NCBI GenBank assembly: GCA_020061965.1
Contig: JAGUXG010000194.1
Span: 1 to 5,312, forward strand
Direction of reading: 5' to 3'
DNA: 5,312 nt
Source of the DNA: a bacterium
GTDB lineage: Bacteria; UBA9089; UBA9088; JAGUXG01
Below are positions 1 to 4,347 of the stretch, piece after piece. The notes beneath the pieces were generated by a model that was not told the DNA's origin, made no database searches, and was given only the letters and a program-made list of their open reading frames with translations. Positions within the stretch are counted from its first letter, which is position 1. Each line of letters starts with the position of its first letter. Made by a program: the position numbers and the translations under genes.

Positions 1-114
1 AAAGAAGTAAGTGGTGATTTTGAGGATTATTGGTCATTCCATATCCAGAAGGATCAGGAAAAATTATATCCAAAAGGAATATGGAAGCCTGTTTTGAGCG
101 TCGTCCCAAAATAG
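1..114 (+). CDS. C-terminal fragment of an upstream protein, possibly a transposase
   Basis: Frame 1 is open from the first base of the window to a TAG at 112-114, giving 37 residues of a protein whose start lies outside. The visible tail is rich in aromatic and charged residues (FEDYWSFHIQKDQEKLYP, then GIWKPV). The tail resembles my memory of the C-termini of some IS transposases (ISKra4-like), but this is recollection rather than a domain match. No terminal inverted repeat that would mark an IS end could be identified in the 50 bases after the stop. It ends 108 bp before carD, and carD has its own promoter, so it is probably a separate transcription unit. The reading frame could also be fortuitous given its short length. 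Confidence 0.4.
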   Translation, partial: KEVSGDFEDYWSFHIQKDQEKLYPKGIWKPVLSVVPK

Positions 115-162
115 CCACACCCATATCATTTTGAAATAGTAATATCATCTCGCAGAAATATC

Positions 163-191
163 TTGACTATTAATTATTAAAATAATATAAT
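163..191 (+). promoter_or_regulatory. Sigma70-type promoter of the carD-ispDF operon
   Basis: TTGACT at 163-168 and TATAAT at 186-191 are separated by exactly 17 bp, so the -35 differs from consensus at one base and the -10 is perfect. The expected start of transcription is near 198, giving a leader of about 25 nt before the carD ATG at 223. The -10 box lies inside the left arm of a large palindrome, so a dimeric repressor or CarD-dependent melting control is possible (inference). The local sequence is very AT-rich, which raises the chance of a random TATAAT, but the matching -35 and ideal spacing make this convincing. Confidence 0.75.
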
Positions 192-220
192 TTACTTAAG
201 TAAATTATATTTAATAATTA
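171..220. repeat. Near-perfect 50-bp AT-rich palindrome at the carD promoter
   Basis: The palindrome is centred between 197 and 198 (on CTTAAG). Bases 184-197 pair perfectly with 198-211 (14 bp). After a 4-nt bulge on the left side (180-183), 171-179 pairs with 212-220 (9 bp). It begins 3 bp after the -35 box, contains the -10 box, covers the predicted transcription start, and ends 2 bp before the ATG. It could be an operator for a dimeric regulator, a cruciform-prone promoter, or simply an easily melted AT tract. If transcription starts near 198, only the right arm would be in the RNA, so an mRNA hairpin is less likely than a DNA-level role. Confidence 0.7.
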
Positions 221-222
221 AG

Positions 223-729
223 ATGTTTAAGGAAGGAACCGCTATAGTTCATCCCCTTCAAGGGGCTGGTATCATTGAGGCGATTGAAGAACATAATGTT
301 CTAAATGAAAGCCATAAATATTATGTGATCAGGCTATCAACTGGAAGCATGAAGATTATGGTTCCAGTTGAATTATCAGAGAAGATAGGTCTGCGTGAGA
401 TTACAGAGAAAGAAGAGTTTGGAAAGGTCATAGCTATATTGAAAGGAGAGGGAGAGAAAACAGTGGTTAATTGGAAGTCTCCTTATTCCGAAAACCTTTT
501 GAAAATGAAGGAGGGGTCCATCTATAAGGTGGCGGAGGTGGCTTGTAACCTCTCTCTCAGAAGCAAAGAAAAGACATTGTCTATTGAGGAAAAGAGGCTT
601 TTTGAGAATGCCTGTAATGCTATTGCTACAGAGATGGCTTATGTCTATCAGATGAAGATCGCTGAAGCAGATAGTATGGTCAGAAAAACCTTAAAAGATG
701 GAAGGGCCCAGATGGAAGTGTCAAAATGA
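223..729 (+). CDS. carD: CarD/CdnL family RNA polymerase-binding transcription regulator
   Basis: This 168-residue protein has the length and layout of CarD/CdnL. Residues about 1-65 form the Tudor-like RNA polymerase-interacting domain, opening with the family-typical MFKEGTAIVHPLQGAG, followed by a helical C-terminal DNA-binding domain (about 75-160). NW at 83-84 matches the conserved tryptophan that wedges into the upstream edge of the promoter bubble in characterised CarD proteins. Such proteins bind the RNA polymerase beta subunit and stabilise the open complex. The ATG at 223 is supported by the family N-terminus, but no Shine-Dalgarno sequence precedes it. It heads an operon whose next gene starts inside its stop codon (ATGA overlap). 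carD near PIN-TRAM and ispD/ispF genes is a recurrent bacterial arrangement. Because its own promoter carries a striking palindrome, autoregulation is plausible but unproven. Confidence 0.92.
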   Translation: MFKEGTAIVHPLQGAGIIEAIEEHNVLNESHKYYVIRLSTGSMKIMVPVELSEKIGLREITEKEEFGKVIAILKGEGEKTVVNWKSPYSENLLKMKEGSIYKVAEVACNLSLRSKEKTLSIEEKRLFENACNAIATEMAYVYQMKIAEADSMVRKTLKDGRAQMEVSK

Positions 730-1454
730 GGTGGTTGAGCTTATATGCATGTATAATTGCCACTTATTTACTGAGTGGATGCGCAGCCTTGTCAACCGAG
801 CCAAAGGCTACAGTTGATAGGTCTATGGAGATGGAGCTTCCTGATTACACAGGTCCAAAGGCAAAACTGACAGTAAGCAAATTTTCTTGGAAGGCTGATA
901 AAAAAGAAGCAGGTGTAACAGAGGGTCTCCAGGATATGCTGACCACGCTTCTTGTACAATCAAAAAGATTTAGAGTGGTTGAGAGACAAGAGTTTGGTGC
1001 CATAAAGGATGAGATAGCCATTGGTGAATCTGGATATATTGGAAAAGGTGAGGGTGTAGAGAAGGGTAATGTAAAAGGAGCTGATATTTTAGTTGTGGCG
1101 GCAATTACAGGTTGGGAGCCTGAGGCTGAAAAGACTGAGGCAGGATTAGGAGGTCTTATTCCACAGACAAAAATATTGTCAGGCTTAAAAGGTAGCATTA
1201 AAAAATCTTCTATGGCAATGGAGATTCGCATCATTGATGCCTCTACATCAGAGGTTCTGGTTGCCACCAGTGTTGAGGGCGAAGCAAAAGAGGTTGGCTT
1301 AGGAGGATTGGCTGGTACATTTGGTTCTGTGCCACTTGGAGGAGGGCTTTCAAAATATAGCAAAACCCCGATGGAAAAGGCTGTGAGGGTATGCATGAAG
1401 GAAGCAATTAAATATATTATTGAAAATACCCCAAAGGAGTATTTTAGACATTAA
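726..1454 (+). CDS. CsgG/HfaB-like outer-membrane lipoprotein
   Basis: This 242-residue protein starts with a lipoprotein signal peptide: a short hydrophobic segment (about 4-16) ending in the lipobox LSGC, with the lipidated cysteine at C19. The mature part matches the CsgG fold: KLTVSKFSW (about 47-55), a helix with TEGLQDMLTTLL, then the diagnostic FRVVERQEF (82-90), and GADILVVAAITGW, which resembles the family's GADYLVVGSIT segment. Two glycine-rich stretches (GLGGLIPQ, and GLGGLAG through LGGGLSKYSK) precede the C-terminal helix MEKAVRVCMKEAIKYII. CsgG forms the curli secretion pore; related lipoproteins (HfaB and others) act in holdfast or in unknown envelope roles. No csgA/B/E/F gene is visible, so a curli role should not be assumed. 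GGAAG at 714-718 is a reasonable ribosome site, and the ATGA overlap with carD suggests coupled translation. Its placement between carD and the PIN-TRAM gene is unusual. Confidence 0.82.
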   Translation: MRWLSLYACIIATYLLSGCAALSTEPKATVDRSMEMELPDYTGPKAKLTVSKFSWKADKKEAGVTEGLQDMLTTLLVQSKRFRVVERQEFGAIKDEIAIGESGYIGKGEGVEKGNVKGADILVVAAITGWEPEAEKTEAGLGGLIPQTKILSGLKGSIKKSSMAMEIRIIDASTSEVLVATSVEGEAKEVGLGGLAGTFGSVPLGGGLSKYSKTPMEKAVRVCMKEAIKYIIENTPKEYFRH

Positions 1455-1464
1455 AGGAGGTGAT
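1455..1464 (+). promoter_or_regulatory. Perfect Shine-Dalgarno sequence displaced from the next start codon
   Basis: AGGAGGTGAT matches the full anti-Shine-Dalgarno complement over 10 nt, but the ATG of the next gene is at 1489, 28 nt after the GGAGG core. No ATG, GTG or TTG lies at normal distance, and a TAG at 1477-1479 closes the PIN-TRAM frame upstream of its ATG. A tandem ATAGG duplication (1471-1475, 1476-1480) lies between the two and may have pushed them apart. A weaker AGG at 1478-1480 sits 8 nt from the ATG and may serve instead. Confidence 0.6.
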
Positions 1465-1488
1465 AAAAAGATAGGATAGGCAAAGAAG

Positions 1489-2424
1489 ATGAGAAAAAGA
1501 TGGATAATAATACTTCTTCTTGCCTCAGGATTTGGGTATTTAATCAAAGGAAGGTTTAATCCAGAATTTTTAGGTATAATCTTCGTAGGGGTATCTGGTT
1601 TATTGATAATAAGCATAGAGATACTTCTTAGACGAAACAGCACAATATCTCTTTTAGTTTTATCTTGCGGGTTAGTCATAGGGCTTATAATTGCAAGTCT
1701 TGGTTCCATATTTATTAAAGAGCCTGTCTTTTCAGTAGGGTTGGCAATAGGGTTTTCATACTTAGGGCTGGCTTTATCTTATGAAAAGAGAAGGGATTTT
1801 ATGCATTGGCTCTCTGAAAAGAAGGCAGCGGCCTTGCCAAAAATGCTGCTTGATACAAGTGCAATTATAGATGGAAGAATCTTAGCTGTTATAGAGAGTG
1901 GGTTTCTTTCTGGAGAGATTATCCTTCCAAGGTTTGTCTTAAAAGAGCTACAGAATGTTGCTGATTCATCTGATTCCATTAGAAGGTCACGAGGCAGAAG
2001 AGGTCTTGACCTTCTGAAAAAGATGCAAAGTATGGAGCCTCCTTTTGAGATAGATGAGACCCATATCCCAGAGGTAAGAGAGGTTGACGCTAAATTAGTT
2101 TTTCTGGCAAAGAGGCTGAATGCTGCTATTATAACCAACGACTATAATCTTAATAGGGTGGCAGAGATAGAAGGGGTTTCTGTCTTGAATATTAATGAGT
2201 TAGCTCAGGCACTTAGACCCATACTTCTACCTGGAGAGAGCTTTTTCTTGCAGATAGTGAAAGAAGGAAAGGAGTTTGGTCAAGGCGTTGGCTATTTAGA
2301 AGATGGGACAATGGTTGTGATTGAAGATGGTGGGAGCTATTTGGGAAAGAAGATGAGGGTAGAGGTGAGTAGTATTCTCCAGAATCCAGCAGGTAGAATG
2401 GTCTTTACCAAAGTAGCCAAGTGA
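1489..2424 (+). CDS. Membrane-anchored PIN-TRAM domain protein (YacL type, putative RNase)
   Basis: The 311-residue protein has three parts. Residues 1-98 hold four predicted transmembrane helices (about 5-20, 27-47, 52-76, 79-97). Residues about 118-237 form a PIN nuclease domain beginning KMLLDTSAIIDGRI. Residues about 245-308 form a TRAM RNA-binding domain (LPGESFFLQIVKEGKEFGQGVGYL, with a D-G-T-M-V-V-IE segment). The PIN acidic cluster is intact: D122 in LLDTS, E153 in LKELQ, D200 in VDAKLVFLA and D218 in TNDYNLN, so metal-dependent nuclease activity is expected. This architecture matches the Bacillus YacL family, which is commonly encoded just upstream of ispD/ispF; its RNA target is not established. 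Size is normal for the family. The ATG is fixed by a TAG 10 nt upstream in frame. Its stop overlaps the ispD GTG (GTGA), so ispD is probably translationally coupled. Confidence 0.92.
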   Translation: MRKRWIIILLLASGFGYLIKGRFNPEFLGIIFVGVSGLLIISIEILLRRNSTISLLVLSCGLVIGLIIASLGSIFIKEPVFSVGLAIGFSYLGLALSYEKRRDFMHWLSEKKAAALPKMLLDTSAIIDGRILAVIESGFLSGEIILPRFVLKELQNVADSSDSIRRSRGRRGLDLLKKMQSMEPPFEIDETHIPEVREVDAKLVFLAKRLNAAIITNDYNLNRVAEIEGVSVLNINELAQALRPILLPGESFFLQIVKEGKEFGQGVGYLEDGTMVVIEDGGSYLGKKMRVEVSSILQNPAGRMVFTKVAK

Positions 2425-3101
2425 AAAGAGAGGCAATTGTTGTTGCCGCAGGAAAGAGCCAGAGATTTGGGGAAGATAAACTATATTTTTCCATAAAAGG
2501 CAAGCCCCTTATATTCTACACATTAGAAAAGATCATTTCAGTCTGTAGCTTGTGTATCCTTGTTTGTGCCAAAGATAAGCTTGCGTGGTGGAAGGATGTT
2601 CCGCTACGGATTAAGCTTGTCGAAGGTGGTGCAGAAAGGCAGGATTCAGTATTTGCAGGGCTTTCTGCCTTAGCTTGTGATACAGAGCTTGTTCTTATTC
2701 ACGATGGAGCAAGACCTTTTGTAGAGAAGTCCTTGATTGAAAGGGTGATAGAAGAAGCAGAAAAGGAAGGTGCAGCAGTGGCAGGTCTTCCAGTAACAGA
2801 GACCATAAAGAAGATAGAAAATGGCTGGGTAAAAGAGACCCTAAATAGAGAGAATATCTGGTCTATCCAGACGCCACAAGCATTCAAAAGAGAAGTAATT
2901 GTTTCTGCGTATAAGAAAGGATATAAAGATGGTTTTTTTGGAACGGATTGTGCCAGTTTGGTAGAAAGGGCTGGATTTCCTGTCATGGTTGTCTTAGGAG
3001 ACAAGAAAAATGTCAAGGTGACAACGCAAGACGACCTTTTAATGGCAGAGAAGCTTTTTGCGATAAATAAAAAATCAAAGATAAAAAATAAAAATGTATA
3101 A
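2421..3101 (+). CDS. ispD: 2-C-methyl-D-erythritol 4-phosphate cytidylyltransferase
   Basis: IspD transfers CMP from CTP to MEP, giving CDP-ME, the third step of the MEP isoprenoid pathway (cytosolic). The 226-residue protein shows the signature blocks in order: the nucleotide loop VVAAGKSQRFG (7-17) with K20 in place of the PKQ lysine and the R15 position kept; GGAERQDSV (69-77); LIHDGARPFV (92-101); PVTETIKK (124-131), where the usual Asp of PVxDT is Glu127; LNRENIW with R143 and TPQAF (141-155); TDCASLVE (175-182); and NVKVTTQDDLLMAE (197-210). The start is GTG inside the PIN-TRAM stop (GTGA), with no Shine-Dalgarno, so coupling is likely. The last ten residues (KKSKIKNKNV) are encoded by an A-rich repeat-like stretch and look like an unstructured extension. 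The gene overlaps the following J-domain-IspF gene by 8 nt, so consecutive pathway enzymes may be made together. Confidence 0.95.
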   Translation: MKREAIVVAAGKSQRFGEDKLYFSIKGKPLIFYTLEKIISVCSLCILVCAKDKLAWWKDVPLRIKLVEGGAERQDSVFAGLSALACDTELVLIHDGARPFVEKSLIERVIEEAEKEGAAVAGLPVTETIKKIENGWVKETLNRENIWSIQTPQAFKREVIVSAYKKGYKDGFFGTDCASLVERAGFPVMVVLGDKKNVKVTTQDDLLMAEKLFAINKKSKIKNKNV

Positions 3102-3858
3102 AGAAGACTATTATAAGGTTCTTGAGATACCAAGAAATGCTTCACAAGATGAGATTCAGATGGCCTACAGAAGGTTGGTCAAGGAGCATCATCCTGACAA
3201 AAAGGGTGGAGATTCTGTACGGATAAAGGAGATAAACGAAGCTTATGAGACGCTTAAAAATCCTAATAAGAGACTCAGGTACGATCTTCTGAATCCAGTA
3301 GAGGAAGAAGAGACAGAGATAAACCTTGAAGGATTAGAAGAGAGCGCAACATATGAACCAATTTCACAAGAGGCAATAAGGATTGGTTTTGGCTTTGATG
3401 TCCATCCTTTAGTCTCATACAAAAAGCTCTTTCTCGGTGGCATAGAGATTTCTCATGCTTATGGATTGGCGGCACATTCAGATGGGGATGTTGTCTTGCA
3501 TGCTCTATGCGATGCTTTGCTTGGTGCTATTGGAGAGGATGATATTGGCCATCATTTCCCTGATACAAATCCTGAGTATAAGGATGCATCATCAGTCCTA
3601 CTTCTTCAGCAAGTTGCTGAGATTCTTCAAAAGAGGGGATACAGGCCAAGCAATGTTGATATAGTCATCTTGGCTGAAAAACCAAAGCTTGCTCCTTACT
3701 TTCCTAAAATGAAGGAGAAGATAAGCAAAATCCTTGAGATTGGTGAGGATAGAATTGGAGTGAAGGCGACAACAAACCAGGGCTTGGGTTATATAGGAAA
3801 GAAGGAAGGACTTGCTGCTTATGCTATTGCTACTGTTTTACCCACAAGAAGAATATAG
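3094..3858 (+). CDS. ispF: J-domain-IspF fusion (2-C-methyl-D-erythritol 2,4-cyclodiphosphate synthase)
   Basis: This is a two-domain protein of 254 residues. Residues about 4-65 form a complete J-domain: DYYKVLEIPRNAS, the basic helix II YRRLVKEHH, the Hsp70-activating HPD at 33-35, then INEAYETLKNPNKRLRYD. There is no Gly/Phe region or zinc-finger domain, so it is class III-like. An acidic linker follows (about 67-94). Residues 95-254 form a full-length IspF: GFDVHPL with zinc ligands D102 and H104, the AHSDGDVVLHALCDALLGA block with the third ligand H136, DIGHHFPDTNP, DIVILAEKPKL and VKATTNQGLGYIGKKEG. IspF trimers convert CDP-ME2P to MEcPP with release of CMP. No ATG, GTG or TTG codon lies in frame between codons 29 and 124, so a separate IspF cannot start conventionally and the fusion is real at sequence level. 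Q229 replaces the usual acidic residue after ATT(T/N). The start is ATG overlapping the ispD stop; there is no Shine-Dalgarno. The role of the J-domain is unknown. Confidence 0.93.
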   Translation: MYKEDYYKVLEIPRNASQDEIQMAYRRLVKEHHPDKKGGDSVRIKEINEAYETLKNPNKRLRYDLLNPVEEEETEINLEGLEESATYEPISQEAIRIGFGFDVHPLVSYKKLFLGGIEISHAYGLAAHSDGDVVLHALCDALLGAIGEDDIGHHFPDTNPEYKDASSVLLLQQVAEILQKRGYRPSNVDIVILAEKPKLAPYFPKMKEKISKILEIGEDRIGVKATTNQGLGYIGKKEGLAAYAIATVLPTRRI

Positions 3859-3931
3859 GCTGATGTAGCTCAGTTGGTAGAGCAAGGGTTTTGTAAACCT
3901 TAGGTCGGGGGTTCAAATCCCTCCATCAGCT
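3859..3931 (+). tRNA. tRNA-Thr (anticodon UGU)
   Basis: A full cloverleaf of 73 nt: acceptor GCTGATG/CATCAGC, D-arm GCTC/GAGC, anticodon stem AGGGT/ACCTT with loop TTTGTAA and anticodon TGT at 3892-3894 (reads ACA), and T-arm with TTCAAAT. The discriminator base is T3931 and CCA is not encoded. The first base directly follows the last base of the ispF stop codon, so the tRNA is probably excised from the operon transcript by RNase P. It is the first of three tRNAs in the order Thr-Tyr-Gly. Confidence 0.96.
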
Positions 3932-3937
3932 TTTTAA

Positions 3938-3969
3938 TAAAAATCCAAAATTTTGCATTTCGATTTTTA
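3938..3969. repeat. AT-rich stem-loop between tRNA-Thr and tRNA-Tyr
   Basis: TAAAAATC (3938-3945) is the perfect reverse complement of GATTTTTA (3962-3969), enclosing a loop that itself contains CAAAATTTTG (3946-3955). It follows a run of five T (3931-3935). It could be a weak transcription terminator or spacing repeat, but it has no GC-rich stem, and the downstream tRNAs are close and likely co-transcribed. Confidence 0.45.
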
Positions 3970-3986
3970 TATTTTACATCTTTTAT

Positions 3987-4068
3987 GGGCAGGTTCCCGA
4001 GTGGCTAAAGGGGGCAGACTGTAAATCTGTTGGCAAAGCCTACGGAGGTTCAAATCCTTCCCTGCCCA
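3987..4068 (+). tRNA. tRNA-Tyr (anticodon GUA)
   Basis: An 82-nt class II tRNA: acceptor GGGCAGG/CCTGCCC, anticodon stem GCAGA/TCTGT with loop CTGTAAA and anticodon GTA at 4021-4023, a long variable arm (TTGGCAAAGCCTAC region), and T-loop TTCAAAT. The discriminator is A4068, followed by CC then G, so a complete CCA is not encoded. It lies 55 bp after tRNA-Thr and 23 bp before tRNA-Gly. Confidence 0.96.
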
Positions 4069-4091
4069 CCGCTTTGTAAGACCTTTTTTAT

Positions 4092-4164
4092 GCGGGGGTA
4101 GCTCAGCTGGTAGAGCGCTAGCCTTCCAAGCTGGATGTCGCGGGTTCGAATCCCGTTCCCCGCT
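4092..4164 (+). tRNA. tRNA-Gly (anticodon UCC)
   Basis: A 73-nt cloverleaf: acceptor GCGGGGG/TCCCCGC (one G-T pair), D-arm GCTC/GAGC, anticodon stem CTAGC/GCTGG with loop CTTCCAA and anticodon TCC at 4125-4127, T-arm GCGGG/CCCGT with loop TTCGAAT, discriminator T4164 (usual for glycine). CCA is not encoded. Its last 21 bases are repeated exactly at 4297-4317, as if an element had been inserted at the tRNA 3' end. Confidence 0.96.
4144..4164 (+). repeat. First copy of 21-bp tRNA-Gly 3'-end repeat
   Basis: The T-loop to discriminator segment of tRNA-Gly, identical over 21 bp to 4297-4317. Because this copy is inside the intact tRNA it resembles the att core left when an element integrates into a tRNA 3' end, or the product of a local duplication. 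Confidence 0.85.
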
Positions 4165-4296
4165 TAGAGCAAAAAACTTAAATGGAGACACAGGGATTCG
4201 AAGCCCAAACGAGCAAAGCGAGAGAGGGCCGGAAACAAGAGATTTTGTTAGGCGAAAAACGAGCAATAGCGAGTTTTAAGCCTTAAAAAATCCGAA
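4165..4296. other. 132-bp structured non-coding insert bracketed by the tRNA-Gly repeat
   Basis: No convincing gene lies here. At 4193-4202 GGGATTCGAA is an inverted copy of the T-loop segment TTCGAATCCC found at 4145-4154 and again at 4298-4307, so the insert holds a tRNA-3'-end-like stretch in antisense. It also has two related motifs, CGAGCAAAGCGAG (4210-4222) and CGAGCAATAGCGAG (4260-4273), a hairpin GCC...AACAA/TTGTT...GGC (4228-4253), and TTTTAA/TTAAAA around GCC (4274-4288). It could be a relic or very small non-autonomous element, a remnant of degraded tRNA genes, or a small structured RNA; I cannot decide between them. Confidence 0.5.
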
Positions 4297-4317
4297 GTTC
4301 GAATCCCGTTCCCCGCT
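4297..4317 (+). repeat. Second copy of 21-bp tRNA-Gly 3'-end repeat
   Basis: An exact repeat of 4144-4164 with no tRNA 5' half in front of it, so it is not a functional tRNA. It lies 153 bp downstream of the first copy and 14 bp before the smpB start. Confidence 0.85.
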
Positions 4318-4324
4318 CGTATTA

Positions 4325-4347
4325 GTGAACAGTGAAAGGTGAACAGT
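4325..4347 (+). repeat. Short direct repeat spanning the smpB start
   Basis: GTGAACAGT occurs at 4325-4333 and 4339-4347, with a GTGAAAGG variant between the two. The smpB GTG start (4332) is inside this repeat, so the first residues of SmpB come from repeat-like spacer sequence. Confidence 0.65.

Noticed and set aside
845..1396. 183-codon minus-strand ORF
   Set aside because: It lies fully inside the CsgG-like gene, shows no recognisable domain, and is a shadow of that gene's codon use.
1350..1709. 119-codon minus-strand ORF
   Set aside because: Antisense to the CsgG-like gene end and the membrane segments of the PIN-TRAM gene, with no domain or ribosome site.
3376..3858. Separate IspF start after the J-domain
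   Set aside because: No ATG, GTG or TTG is in frame from codon 29 to 124; the first TTG (codon 125) lies inside the IspF core, past the D102/H104 ligands.
3967..4266. 99-codon minus-strand ORF
   Set aside because: It runs antisense across tRNA-Tyr and tRNA-Gly; its SNPRHPAWKASALPAELPP-like stretch is the well-known false protein produced by antisense tRNA genes.
4274..4290. Rho-independent terminator in the tRNA-Gly insert
   Set aside because: The TTTTAA/TTAAAA stem has almost no GC pairs and is followed by A rather than T on the + strand; on the minus strand the T-run precedes the stem.
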